Below, one piece after another: positions 15,955 through 25,021 of a stretch of DNA of 64,000 nt. A program made the position numbers and the translations under genes. The notes beneath the pieces are model-generated. The model was not told the origin of the DNA. It did no database searches and worked only from the letters and a program-made list of their open reading frames with translations. Source of the stretch: Hyphococcus lacteus (GTDB taxonomy: Bacteria > Pseudomonadota > Alphaproteobacteria > Caulobacterales > Parvularculaceae); NCBI RefSeq assembly GCF_041058985.1, contig NZ_JBEHZE010000001.1, forward strand, positions 2,170,001-2,234,000. Direction: 5' to 3'. Numbering within the stretch: the stretch's first letter is position 1; every line of letters starts with the position of its first letter.

Positions 15955-17661
15955 ATGTCTCGCATCCTTATTACGTCCGCACTGCCTTATATTAATGGTA
16001 TCAAGCATTTGGGGAACCTTGTGGGTTCCATGCTGCCTGCCGATGTCTATGCACGGTTTCAGCGCCAGAAGGGCGAGGAAGTCCTTTATATCTGCGCAAC
16101 AGACGAACATGGCACACCGGCCGAATTGGCGGCACGCGCCGCAGGGCAGGACGTGGCTGATTATTGCCGCGAACAGCACGAAATTCAGCGCGATGCCGGA
16201 GATCGTTTTGGCCTTTCGTTTGATCATTTTGGTCGTTCGTCCAGCCCGTCTAATCATCGTCTGACCCAGCATTTCGCCAAAGTGCTTGAAGATAACGGGC
16301 TGATCGAAGAACGCACCGACCGTCAGGTCTATTCGATTGATGATGAGCGCTTTTTGCCGGATCGTTATGTAGAAGGCATCTGCCCCCATTGTGACTATGA
16401 TAAAGCGCGTGGTGATCAATGTGATAATTGCGGGCGTTTGCTTGATCCGATTGAACTGAAAGAACCCTATTCAGCGATTTCTGGTTCAAAAAATGTTGAG
16501 GTTCGCGAAACCCGCCATCTTCATCTTTTACAAGCACAGATGCAGGACAAGATTGCGGCATGGGTCACGTCAAATCCCGATTGGCCGCAACTTACGAAAT
16601 CCATTGCGCAGAAATGGCTCAAAGAAGGTCTGCGGGATAGATCAATCACGCGCGATCTTAAATGGGGCATTCCGGTCGCCTATGAAGGAAAGCCGCGCGC
16701 CGGATTTGAAAACAAAGTTTTCTATGTCTGGTTTGATGCGCCGATCGAATATATTGCGGCCACTGAAACATGGGCCAATGATAATGATGGTGACTGGGAA
16801 AGCTGGTGGCGGACCGACAAAGGCGCGGACGACGTTCGTTATGTTCAGTTCATGGGCAAAGACAATGTCGCATTCCACACGGTTAGTTTTCCAGCAACGA
16901 TTTTAGGATCGGAAGAACCATGGAAAACTGTTGATGCGCTAAAGTCACTCAACTGGCTTACGTGGTATGGCGGTAAGTTTTCGACCAGCCAAAACCGCGG
17001 TATTTTTATGGATCAGGCGCTCAATCTTCTGCCTGCGGATTATTGGCGCTGGCACTTGATGGCAAATGCGCCAGAGTCTGATGATGCGTCATTCACGCTC
17101 GAACATTTCGCAAGCGTCGTGAACAAAGACCTCGCGGATGTTCTGGGAAATTTCGTCAACCGTATTACCCGTTTCTGTAGTGCGCGTTTTGGCGAGGAAG
17201 TGCCAAGCGAAGGCATATATGGCGACGCCGAGAATGCGTTGATTAAAGAACTCGATGAACGCATCACCGCCTATACGGATTGCCTTGAGAAGATGGAATT
17301 CCGCAAAGCCTTTACTGAGCTTCGTGCGATTTGGGTGGCGGGCAATGAATATCTTCAGGTCGCGGCCCCTTGGACAGTGATCAAAGAAGATCGCGAAAAA
17401 GCAGCGGCATCAGTTCGGTGTGCACTTAATCTAATTGTATTATTCGCAAGCTTATCGCGTCCGGTAATTCCGTTTACGAGTGATAAGATGTTCGCGATTT
17501 TCGGGCTTGATCCAGAAAAATCTTCGGCCTGGCCCAAGGATGCGAAAACTGCGCTTTCATTCTTAAAAGGTGGCGAGACATTTGCGCCTACCGATGTATT
17601 ATTTGCCAAAATCGAAGATGATACTGTCGAAGAGTGGCGTCAGAAATTTGGTGCAGAATAA
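15955..17661 (+). CDS. metG: Methionyl-tRNA synthetase (MetRS1-like form)
   Basis: Charges tRNA-Met with methionine. The 568-residue class I synthetase has the HIGH-type motif PYINGIKHLGNL (HLGN at 18-21), a four-Cys zinc knuckle (Cys143, Cys146, Cys156, Cys159 in CPHC...CDNC) and, in place of KMSKS, the sequence KFSTS at 341-345. That variant and the length match the actinobacterial/Rhodobacter-like MetRS group rather than the 510-550-residue KMSKS form. No C-terminal EMAP/Arc1p tRNA-binding domain is present. A lipoprotein gene follows 13 bases later. Confidence 0.96.
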   Translation: MSRILITSALPYINGIKHLGNLVGSMLPADVYARFQRQKGEEVLYICATDEHGTPAELAARAAGQDVADYCREQHEIQRDAGDRFGLSFDHFGRSSSPSNHRLTQHFAKVLEDNGLIEERTDRQVYSIDDERFLPDRYVEGICPHCDYDKARGDQCDNCGRLLDPIELKEPYSAISGSKNVEVRETRHLHLLQAQMQDKIAAWVTSNPDWPQLTKSIAQKWLKEGLRDRSITRDLKWGIPVAYEGKPRAGFENKVFYVWFDAPIEYIAATETWANDNDGDWESWWRTDKGADDVRYVQFMGKDNVAFHTVSFPATILGSEEPWKTVDALKSLNWLTWYGGKFSTSQNRGIFMDQALNLLPADYWRWHLMANAPESDDASFTLEHFASVVNKDLADVLGNFVNRITRFCSARFGEEVPSEGIYGDAENALIKELDERITAYTDCLEKMEFRKAFTELRAIWVAGNEYLQVAAPWTVIKEDREKAAASVRCALNLIVLFASLSRPVIPFTSDKMFAIFGLDPEKSSAWPKDAKTALSFLKGGETFAPTDVLFAKIEDDTVEEWRQKFGAE

Positions 17662-17674
17662 ATAGGGGGGGTAT

Positions 17675-18118
17675 ATGCTGCGTCTGTTCGGTCTTTTTGC
17701 GTGCCTGTTTTTGTTCACGGCGTGCGCACCCGATGCGGAACGTGCGGCCCCTGTGCCGGCCAGCGGCGGGAAAGTTGATGTCGTAACCGGGCTGATGGCT
17801 GCGTTTAACGCCCATGATGCCGATAAAATGCGGGAATTTTGGCATTCCGATGTGACATGGATCGAGCTTTCTGGCCAACAGGCGAGTGCGGTTACATCTT
17901 CGGCGGCGCAACTACACACAGAATTGATTGCTTATTTTGAAGCTTATCCGTCTGTGTCATCCAGCCTTGATAACATTGCCGTAAACGGTAACTTCGTCAC
18001 CGCAATTGAGCGCCCAGTTTGGGAAGAAGCCGGTGAGCGTAAAAGCCAAGCCTCTGTGGTCGTGTACGAAATCATAGACGGCAAAGTGAAACGGTTCTGG
18101 TATTTCCCGCCGCAATAA
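17675..18118 (+). CDS. Predicted lipoprotein with SnoaL/NTF2-like domain
   Basis: A 147-residue protein. The N-terminus LFGLFACLFLFTACAPDA is a lipoprotein signal with lipobox FTAC, predicting lipidated Cys17. Residues about 35-145 (VTGLMAAFNAHDADKMREFW, ending VYEIIDGKVKRFWYFP) follow the SnoaL-like cone-fold pattern of a nuclear transport factor 2 relative, with the characteristic NAHD start. The ligand or enzymatic role is unknown. It is 13 bases after metG and 12 before an SDR gene, so it is probably in the same transcript; GGGGGG lies upstream of its ATG as the ribosome site. Confidence 0.75.
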   Translation: MLRLFGLFACLFLFTACAPDAERAAPVPASGGKVDVVTGLMAAFNAHDADKMREFWHSDVTWIELSGQQASAVTSSAAQLHTELIAYFEAYPSVSSSLDNIAVNGNFVTAIERPVWEEAGERKSQASVVVYEIIDGKVKRFWYFPPQ

Positions 18119-18130
18119 GGAATTACCGAT

Positions 18131-18919
18131 ATGATGAAAGACCTTTTCTCCCTCGAAGGGCGCGTTGCGCTCGTTACCGGTGGATCGCGTGGTATCGGTA
18201 AAATGATTGCGCGCGGCTTTCTGGAGCAAGGGGCAAAAGTCTATATCACGGCTCGTAAAGCGCCCGCATGTGATCAAACTGCCGAAGAACTCTTGGCTTA
18301 TGGAACCTGTGTTTCTCTGCCGCATGATGTCTCTACTGTTGATGGTTGCAAGGCATTAACCGCCGATTTTCTCTCCCATGAAAACACGCTCGACATTCTG
18401 GTGAACAATGCCGGTGCGGCATGGGGCGAACCCTTCGCGGACTATTCTGAAAGCGGTTGGGATAAGGTCATGGACCTTAATGTGAAATCGTTGTTCTTCT
18501 TGACGCAGGCGTTACATGACGCGCTCAAGAAAACCTCGACTGCGGATAAGCCCGGAAAAGTCATCAACATCGCTTCAGTTGATGGGATACGGATCAACCC
18601 GTGGGAGACGTATTCTTATCAGGCGTCGAAAGCGGCGGTCATTCATTTGACCCGACGAATGGCAGCGCGCCTGATCGACGACAATATTTGCGTTAGTGGT
18701 ATTGCGCCCGGTGCGTTTGCGTCTGAGATGAACAAAGCCGCAAAAGATCACGCCGAGGGCGTTTCAAAAATCGTTCCGGCAAAACGTATTGGTCGCGATA
18801 CCGATATGGCCGGCACTGCGGTATTTCTTGCGTCCCGCGCGGGCGATTACGTGGTTGGCGATACGTTGGCTGTCGATGGCGGTGTCGCGTATTCCAGCAT
18901 TGGTCAGACATGGGGCTAG
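18131..18919 (+). CDS. SDR-family oxidoreductase (RhlG/FabG-like)
   Basis: A 262-residue NAD(P)-dependent classical short-chain dehydrogenase. The cofactor motif is VTGGSRGIGKMIA (about 14-26), the NNAG motif lies near 95, the catalytic serine is in NIASVDG, the YxxxK motif is YSYQASK (about 162-168) and the IAPGAF loop follows. Two Mets occur at the start (MM); the first is preceded by AAGGAA. The substrate is not readable; related proteins reduce 3-oxoacyl or polyol substrates. It follows the lipoprotein gene closely. Confidence 0.87.
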   Translation: MMKDLFSLEGRVALVTGGSRGIGKMIARGFLEQGAKVYITARKAPACDQTAEELLAYGTCVSLPHDVSTVDGCKALTADFLSHENTLDILVNNAGAAWGEPFADYSESGWDKVMDLNVKSLFFLTQALHDALKKTSTADKPGKVINIASVDGIRINPWETYSYQASKAAVIHLTRRMAARLIDDNICVSGIAPGAFASEMNKAAKDHAEGVSKIVPAKRIGRDTDMAGTAVFLASRAGDYVVGDTLAVDGGVAYSSIGQTWG

Positions 18920-19008
18920 GGCCTGAGCGAAAGGACATTGACTGAATATGCGGACTATGTTCGCCTCAAGGTAATGAATTCCACGCATCAACTATTTGAG
19001 GAAGTACA

Positions 19009-20382
19009 ATGAAAAAATATCTATTTGGGGCTGCTGCGATGTTCATGATTGTGCCGGCACATGCCGACCAGTTGTCTGATGCAGTTGATCAGGATTACGA
19101 GTATATTTTCAATCTTTACAAGCACTTCCATAAAAATCCGGAGCTTTCATTCAAAGAAAGTGAAAGCGCAAAGCGTATGGAGACCGAGCTTGAACAACTT
19201 GGTTTTGAGATCACCACGGGATTTGGTGACGAATGGACTCGCAAAAAAGCTAAGCTCGATGCGGGGGAGGTTCATGATGGTGTCGGTGGATACGGTCTTG
19301 TTGCTGTGATGAAAAATGGCGAAGGGCCGACTTTGATGTTGCGCGCTGACATGGATGCGTTGCCGCTCGAAGAAAAAACCGGACTGCCTTATGCGTCAAA
19401 AGTTGTGTCGGAAGATTACCTTGGTCAGACAGCGCCGGTGATGCATGCCTGTGCCCATGATAGTCACATGGCAATTTTGGTTGGTACGGCGCGGCGACTC
19501 GTTGAAATGAAAGACCAATGGTCGGGTACGCTTGTGCTTGTTGGTCAGCCTGCGGAAGAAGTCGGGCTTGGTGCCATGGCAATGCTTGAGGCTGGACTTT
19601 ATAAAAAATTCCCGATGCCTGATTATGTGCTTGCCACCCACACATCCGGTTGGGACCCCGCAGGGGATGTTGTTTACACCCCTGGTTGGGCGCTCGCGAA
19701 TGTGGATAGTGTCGATATTTTTGTTAAAGGTATTGGCGCTCACGGATCAGCCCCACAAATGGGCAAAGATCCGATTGTGATCTCGTCGCAGATTGTCAAC
19801 GCATTGCAAACATTGGTTTCGCGTGAACTTGATCCGCTTGATTCAGGGGTGGTGACAGTTGGCGCATTCCAGTCGGGCTATAAGCACAATATCATCCCAG
19901 ATGAAGCGCATCTTCAGATTACGGTACGTTCCTACGAAGATGGTGTTCGCGCAAAGTTGCTTGAGGGCATCGAACGCATTGCCATCGCGCAAGCGAAGTC
20001 TGCGGGCCTCCCTGATGATTTAATGCCGGTTGTCAAAATCGAAAAAGAATACACGCCGTCGACGTTTAATAACGAAGACCTGACCACCCGGGTCATGACA
20101 GCGGTTTCAGCCGAACTGGGACCGGAACGGGTCTATCCGCGTCCGCCGAGCATGGGCGGCGAGGATTTTGGCCGCTTTACACGAACGGCTGAGAATATTC
20201 CGACACTGATTTTCTGGACTGGCGGGAATGACCCAAAAGCGATGAAAGCCGCGCGAGAAGGCAAAGGGGATTTGCCGCCAGCGAATCATTCACCGTTCTT
20301 TGCGCCGGTTCCGGAGCCAACGCTTAAAACTGGCGTGCATGCGATGACTATTGGCGCGCTAGAGTTGTTGCGTAAAGATTGA
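19009..20382 (+). CDS. Exported M20-family amidohydrolase
   Basis: A 457-residue zinc peptidase/amidohydrolase that probably cleaves N-acyl amino acids or peptides in the periplasm. It starts with a signal peptide (MKKYLFGAAAMFMIVPAHADQ, cleavage near residue 20). It then shows the M20D metal-site motifs RADMDALPLEE, MHACAHDSHMAIL and GQPAEEVGLGAMAML, and the dimerisation part with KGIGAHGSAPQMGKDPI. Its C-terminal region has GGEDFGRF. It is monocistronic; the preceding 89 bases hold a GAGGAAG ribosome site. The exported location fits nutrient scavenging, but the substrate is unknown. Confidence 0.9.
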   Translation: MKKYLFGAAAMFMIVPAHADQLSDAVDQDYEYIFNLYKHFHKNPELSFKESESAKRMETELEQLGFEITTGFGDEWTRKKAKLDAGEVHDGVGGYGLVAVMKNGEGPTLMLRADMDALPLEEKTGLPYASKVVSEDYLGQTAPVMHACAHDSHMAILVGTARRLVEMKDQWSGTLVLVGQPAEEVGLGAMAMLEAGLYKKFPMPDYVLATHTSGWDPAGDVVYTPGWALANVDSVDIFVKGIGAHGSAPQMGKDPIVISSQIVNALQTLVSRELDPLDSGVVTVGAFQSGYKHNIIPDEAHLQITVRSYEDGVRAKLLEGIERIAIAQAKSAGLPDDLMPVVKIEKEYTPSTFNNEDLTTRVMTAVSAELGPERVYPRPPSMGGEDFGRFTRTAENIPTLIFWTGGNDPKAMKAAREGKGDLPPANHSPFFAPVPEPTLKTGVHAMTIGALELLRKD

Positions 20383-20384
20383 GC

Positions 20385-20702
20385 CTATTTGTGCTCAAGC
20401 AATAATTTGCCTTCGCGTTCTACTTTGCCGGCGACTGTCTCTGCGATGGTCGCCAGCATACCCGGCAATACCGCTTCGATGCGGATATGTTGCGGGAATA
20501 TATCAATCGAACCGACAATATTTTGTCCCAGCCCTTTCGCCGTAAATGAAAGACGGTCTTCGCTCGTCCATTCTTCTTGAAACTTGAACATCACACCGCC
20601 GGTCATGGCGTTCTTCAATTTCCCGAATCCTTCACGCACGCGCGTGCGCGCCTCCTCTTTGCCGAGGTCATGGGAAATCGTGATTGTCACAGGGCGCGCC
20701 AT
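20385..20702 (-). CDS. Polyhydroxyalkanoic acid system family protein
   Basis: A 105-residue protein matching the small PHA-system family: starts PVTITISHDLGKEEARTRVREG, has SFTAKGLGQNIVGSIDIF in the middle and ends with EREGKLLLEHK. The family is known from PHA granule-associated clusters, but its biochemical role is undefined. The start at 20702 has an AAGGAG site at eight bases; the upstream in-frame Met at 20726 overlaps that site and was rejected. No other PHA gene is near, except a thiolase 12 kb away. Confidence 0.8.
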   Translation of the reverse strand: MARPVTITISHDLGKEEARTRVREGFGKLKNAMTGGVMFKFQEEWTSEDRLSFTAKGLGQNIVGSIDIFPQHIRIEAVLPGMLATIAETVAGKVEREGKLLLEHK

Positions 20703-20852
20703 TTGTTCACTCCTTAGCAAGTGCACAATAGATGGTGATGATCATATTCGATTCAACCAATACGCGTTTAGGGTTTTTAACGTGTACTCTGTGCAAGCCT
20801 ACACCGAATGGTGTACACTCTGCTGGGGGTAAACACTAAGGGGCTTATAAGT

Positions 20853-21641
20853 ATGAGAGTATTTATCACGCTAATATCGTTAGCGGCGTTGGGCTGTGCG
20901 CTGACGATTGCGTTTTCCGGACCGGGTACGCAATTGGGCTGGTGGGACTATGGCACTGGGCTAAAATTGATCCGGCAGGTTTCATCACCAATAGAAATCA
21001 CAGGCGGGTTTGGTTTATCGCCTATTTTCACATTGGCCGGTCTATCGTTGTTGGGCGGGGTTGCTTCGCTCGTTATCGGGCCACGTGGGCTTGGTATCTT
21101 TGCTATTGTTTGTGGCTTGGTTGCAATCGGCGCGGCGCAAGTTCCGCTGAAAATGCGGGCCGATGTTGCGGCTAATCCATTCATTCATGACGTGACAACT
21201 GATTTTGATAATCCGCCGCCGATTGTTGCGGGGGCGTCAAAAGACCGAAAGAATCCGCCTGAATATGTCGGCGACGAAATGGTCCGAGGTAGCGAATTGA
21301 CCGTTGCGCAGGCGCAAGCGGCTGCGTTTCCTGATTTGACCGCACATAAGGTTAATGCCGGACTAGATGAAACCGCAGAGATCGTACGTCACCTTTTGGA
21401 CGATATGGGGATGGATATTCTCGATGAGACATTGGGCGACGAAGGCTGGCTTATCGAGGCGGAATACAAATCTAAATGGTTCGGATTCTATGATGATTTT
21501 GTCGTTCGCCTTACGCCGGAGGGGTCGCTTACGCGTGTTGATGTTCGTTCAAAGTCACGTGTTGGTGGTTCCGACTTAGGTGCCAATGCAGCGCGCATGC
21601 GCGCATTCTTTGAAAAACTTGACGCCTCAAAATCGCTTTAA
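20853..21641 (+). CDS. DUF1499-domain membrane protein
   Basis: A 262-residue protein. The N-terminal 110 residues carry about three hydrophobic segments (MRVFITLISLAALGCALTIA, IFTLAGLSLLGGVASLVIG, GLGIFAIVCGLVAIGAAQVP). The C-terminal part is a DUF1499 domain with its characteristic IHDVTTDFDNPP start and the WFGFYDDFVVRL and TRVDVRSKSRVGGSDLGANAAR motifs. The family function is not known. The start at 20853 is preferred over 20808 because it leaves a clean first membrane helix. It is convergent with purN. Confidence 0.82.
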   Translation: MRVFITLISLAALGCALTIAFSGPGTQLGWWDYGTGLKLIRQVSSPIEITGGFGLSPIFTLAGLSLLGGVASLVIGPRGLGIFAIVCGLVAIGAAQVPLKMRADVAANPFIHDVTTDFDNPPPIVAGASKDRKNPPEYVGDEMVRGSELTVAQAQAAAFPDLTAHKVNAGLDETAEIVRHLLDDMGMDILDETLGDEGWLIEAEYKSKWFGFYDDFVVRLTPEGSLTRVDVRSKSRVGGSDLGANAARMRAFFEKLDASKSL

Positions 21642-22291
21642 TTTGTTGGCGGATTAATGAGCTCGCCTGTTGCAACAACTGTATCGTCATAGATCACATT
21701 TGCGCCCAACAGGCGGGCTTTATTTTCAAGTAGCAAGCGCAAGCATGCGGGATAAAGCTTGTGCTCTTGCTCCAAAATACGTGCAGCCAGTTTTTCTTCG
21801 TTATCACCGGGTAAAACCGGAACCGCAGCTTGGCCGATGATTGGGCCAGAGTCGACATCAGCCGAAACAAAATGAACGGTACAACCCGCAATTTTAACGC
21901 CCGCTTGTATCATCCGCTCGTGAACGTGTAGCCCCTCGAAAGACGGGAGCAGGGACGGGTGAATATTGATCAGGCGACCACGCCAATCACTCGCAAAGCC
22001 AGCGGTCAAAACGCGCATAAATCCTGCGAGGCAAATGAAATCGACTTTTGCCGTTTTCAAAGCATGATTAATTGCGGCTTCGAAGTCTTCTCGGGTTTCA
22101 AAACTTTTATGATCTACGACTTCGACCGAGATTCCGGCTTTGCTTGCGCGCTCAAGTCCGCCCGCTTTTGGCCGGTTTGAAATAACAAGCGCAATTTCAC
22201 CGGGGAAATCGGGTTCCGCCGCAGCGTCAATCAATGATTGCAGATTACTGCCGCGGCCAGAAATGAGAACCGCAATTTTTGTCCGCGCCAT
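21638..22291 (-). CDS. purN: Phosphoribosylglycinamide formyltransferase
   Basis: Transfers formyl from 10-formyltetrahydrofolate to GAR, the third step of purine synthesis. The 217-residue protein starts IAVLISGRGSNLQSLIDA, and shows CLAGFMRVLTAGF and the catalytic region INIHPSLLPSFEGLHVHERM, then GCTVHFVSADVDSGPIIGQ. Asn, His and Asp of the GAR transformylase triad are present in this region. Its ATG overlaps the purM stop (TAATG), which is the usual purM-purN coupling. Confidence 0.95.
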   Translation of the reverse strand: MARTKIAVLISGRGSNLQSLIDAAAEPDFPGEIALVISNRPKAGGLERASKAGISVEVVDHKSFETREDFEAAINHALKTAKVDFICLAGFMRVLTAGFASDWRGRLINIHPSLLPSFEGLHVHERMIQAGVKIAGCTVHFVSADVDSGPIIGQAAVPVLPGDNEEKLAARILEQEHKLYPACLRLLLENKARLLGANVIYDDTVVATGELINPPTN

Positions 22292-23310
22292 TATGCGCCA
22301 TTCCCGTTATTTGCGACGATATCGCCGATGACCCGAACGTCTTCACCCGATGCTTTTAGCGTGGCGAGTGTGGGCTCGACTATGTCAGGGGCGCAAACCA
22401 GAACGCCGCCGATCCCGCAGTTGAATGTCCGTCTCATATCCTCGGTGCTAAGTCCGCCAGCGTCTTTTAGCCAACCAAACAACGGTGGTAAATCAAGTGC
22501 GGCTTCGTCATAGCGTGGCGAGAGATCGTCGGTGAGTACGCGTGGCGTATTATCGGTCAGGCCGCCCCCGGTAATATGCGCAAATGCTTTTACACCGGTG
22601 TCATTGAGCAGCGGCATAATGCTTTTCACGTAAATGCGTGTCGGTGCGATCAACGCCTGGCCTAATGTCTTTGCACTGTCGAAAGGTGCAGGTGCATCAT
22701 AGCTGGTGCCGCTGTCTTTGGCGATTTTGCGAATAAGTGAATACCCGTTTGAATGTGCGCCGGATGATGCAAGCCCAATCATCACATCACCAATCTCGAC
22801 TTTGCGCGGTAACAGCTGGTCACGTTCCGCAGCGCCAACGCAAAAACCGGCGAGGTCATATTCGCCAGCATCATACATGCCCGGCATCTCGGCGGTTTCG
22901 CCACCAATCAATGCGCATCCCGCCAAGGCGCAGCCGTCGGCAATACCGGCAACGACATTGGCCGCAGTTGCTTCGTCGAGTTTGCCCGTTGCGAAGTAGT
23001 CGAGAAAAAACAGCGGCTCTGCGCCTTGCGCTAAAACGTCGTTCACACACATGGCAACGAGATCAATGCCAATGGTTTGGTGAAGTCCGGTTTCAAATGC
23101 GATTTTCAACTTGGTGCCCACGCCATCTGTGCCGGATACCAAAATAGGGTCTTTGAACCCCGCCGCTTTCAAATCGAACAGACCACCAAAACCACCCAAT
23201 GCGGCATCAGCGCCGGGGCGGGCCGTGGCGCGGGCAAGTGGGCCAATGGCCCGGATCAGGCGATCTCCGGCATCAATATCCACGCCAGCTTTCTTATATG
23301 CGTCGCTCAT
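22291..23310 (-). CDS. purM: Phosphoribosylformylglycinamidine cyclo-ligase
   Basis: ATP-dependent closure of FGAM to AIR, the fifth purine step. The 339-residue protein from MSDAYKKAGVD shows the family features: GFGGLFDL, the ATP-site ILVSGTDGVGTKLKIA, DLVAMCVNDVLAQGAEPLFFLDY and GGETAEMPGMY. The Met eight codons upstream of MSDAYKK is less likely, since PurM proteins usually start near this residue. It precedes purN on the minus strand and is divergent from the DUF2066 operon. Confidence 0.95.
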   Translation of the reverse strand: MSDAYKKAGVDIDAGDRLIRAIGPLARATARPGADAALGGFGGLFDLKAAGFKDPILVSGTDGVGTKLKIAFETGLHQTIGIDLVAMCVNDVLAQGAEPLFFLDYFATGKLDEATAANVVAGIADGCALAGCALIGGETAEMPGMYDAGEYDLAGFCVGAAERDQLLPRKVEIGDVMIGLASSGAHSNGYSLIRKIAKDSGTSYDAPAPFDSAKTLGQALIAPTRIYVKSIMPLLNDTGVKAFAHITGGGLTDNTPRVLTDDLSPRYDEAALDLPPLFGWLKDAGGLSTEDMRRTFNCGIGGVLVCAPDIVEPTLATLKASGEDVRVIGDIVANNGNGA

Positions 23311-23457
23311 AATCGCCTTGGGGGTTGGGGGCATTTAATATTTGCCGCTCTCCTAACCGTTGCCGGGGGTAGCGCGCAAGGTGGAAGCGCTATGGAATAA
23401 CCCATAGGGGGCTATTTCCGGGGCGGCAAAACGCCCAAACCATTATAGGTGACACAT

Positions 23458-23580
23458 ATGAAAATCATTGCAGGTCGCCGCGATTCGGGGTCGTTTCCCG
23501 GCGCAATGGCCGCTATAAATGGCCACAATCGGGTAGTATGGCTGCTTGGATATTTTGAATGGCGCGAAAAAGCGGAGTGA
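23458..23580 (+). CDS. Possible 40-residue small protein ahead of the DUF2066 gene
   Basis: An ATG at 23458 is preceded by an AGGTG ribosome site (23447-23451) and opens a 40-codon frame ending in TGA at 23578-23580, four bases before the DUF2066 ATG at 23585. The peptide contains RVVWLLGYFEWREKAE at its C-terminus and is basic at its start. The tight spacing suggests a translated leader or small protein, but I do not recognise it and a chance frame is possible. Confidence 0.4.
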   Translation: MKIIAGRRDSGSFPGAMAAINGHNRVVWLLGYFEWREKAE

Positions 23581-23584
23581 ATTG

Positions 23585-24982
23585 ATGACGGTTTTACGGA
23601 TTTCAGCGGCTTTTTGTGCGGCATTTCTGGCAATTATTGGCGCAGCATGGGCCGCCGGGGATGACGTCTTCGTGGTTCCGCGTGTGACCGTTCAGGCGCA
23701 GGCTGATAACGCGACAGCCGCAAAGACCATTGCGCAGCGCTCTGGTCGCCGCCACGCCTTAGACCTGCTGTTGCGCCGTCTCACCGTCGAAGAAGACTGG
23801 CCATACCTCCCGCGCGTTGGTGCGGCGGAACCCGTTGTGTCACCAAGCGGGCCGGATGATATGGGCCATATGAGCCAGCGAACGATTCTAACGCTTGATG
23901 ATTCAATGCTTGAAGCGCTCGAATCCGGTTTTGAAGTCTATAATGAGAAAAGCTCAGCGCGGACCTATCGCGCCTATATCACCTATCGCTTTAAGCCAGC
24001 GTCTATCCGCAAGCTTTTACGCGATGCGCAGATTCCTTATTCCGAAGCCCAGACCCGTATGGCGTTGGTGCTGCCGGTTCTTGAGACGCAAACTGGTTTG
24101 TACCTTTGGGAAGAAAACAATCCATGGATGGCGGCTTGGAAAGTTCGTCCGTATAATAATGAACTAACACCGATGACCGCGCCGCTCGGTGATTTAGAAG
24201 ACGCCGCAACTATTAGCCCTCGTCAAGCATTGGCGCTGAACGAAGCCGCACTTGCCGATATGGCCGAGCGATATTCTGTCAGTCAGGTCATTGTGGCTCA
24301 TGCTTTTCTCAAACAGGTTGATGGCGAACATCAGTTGCGTGTACGTTTAATCAATGGGTTTCGCGAATCCACTGATTTTACCGGCGACGCCGAATTAACA
24401 CAGATCAATGCCCAGAACGGTCAATTCGGGTTTGGCGACGTCCAACAGGGACCGTCAACAAATGGCTTCACACCGCCGCAGGTGGGCGATGTTCTCGCGC
24501 AGGCTTTGTTTAATCGCGAGGCTGGGAATTTTCCTGCGCTGGCCGAAGAAGCGATTGAGGTCGTGATCGCTAAACACGCCAAGCCGTGGAAAGAACGAAC
24601 ATTGATCGACCACACTGAAGCGGCATTGCTTGAGGCGAGTGCCTATTTCGCGTCGCTTAGTGAATGGTCGAAAATCCGTTCTGCGCTCATCTCGACGCCT
24701 TTGGTGGGGTCGGTTCAGGTGCGTTCGTTGTCGCGGACCGGTGCTGAGATGCTGATCCGCGCTTATGGTGACCCGGAAAAACTCATCATTGCCATGGAAG
24801 CACAAGGTCTTGCTCTTTGGACGGAGAATGGCGAAAGCTGGATGGTCGCAACACCATCAAGAGCGCAAACCATTCGTGGCAGTAGGCGCGGCAAACGGAA
24901 TCGTTTTGGCGAATTTCAAAATGGTGCTTTACCAGTTCAGCCAGCGGCGTATGAAAGACCCCAAGAAGAAACGCGGTATTAG
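23585..24982 (+). CDS. DUF2066 exported protein
   Basis: A 465-residue protein with an N-terminal signal-like segment (VLRISAAFCAAFLAIIGAAWAA). The remainder follows the DUF2066 pattern, with FVVPRVTVQAQADNATAAK after the signal and the RRHALDLLLRRLT helix next. I start it at 23585 because a GGAGTG site precedes it and the signal peptide then begins with MTVL; an in-frame ATG 13 codons earlier lies inside the small-ORF region. In alphaproteobacteria this gene commonly precedes hdaA, as here. The function is unknown. Confidence 0.82.
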   Translation: MTVLRISAAFCAAFLAIIGAAWAAGDDVFVVPRVTVQAQADNATAAKTIAQRSGRRHALDLLLRRLTVEEDWPYLPRVGAAEPVVSPSGPDDMGHMSQRTILTLDDSMLEALESGFEVYNEKSSARTYRAYITYRFKPASIRKLLRDAQIPYSEAQTRMALVLPVLETQTGLYLWEENNPWMAAWKVRPYNNELTPMTAPLGDLEDAATISPRQALALNEAALADMAERYSVSQVIVAHAFLKQVDGEHQLRVRLINGFRESTDFTGDAELTQINAQNGQFGFGDVQQGPSTNGFTPPQVGDVLAQALFNREAGNFPALAEEAIEVVIAKHAKPWKERTLIDHTEAALLEASAYFASLSEWSKIRSALISTPLVGSVQVRSLSRTGAEMLIRAYGDPEKLIIAMEAQGLALWTENGESWMVATPSRAQTIRGSRRGKRNRFGEFQNGALPVQPAAYERPQEETRY

Positions 24983-25021
24983 CTAGCGTTCCGCAGATAC
25001 CAATAAACGAGACAGACTAAG

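Noticed and set aside
23412..23633. A 73-codon minus-strand frame between purM and the DUF2066 gene
   Set aside because: No ribosome site, and it overlaps the start of the DUF2066 gene; the plus-strand small ORF here fits better.
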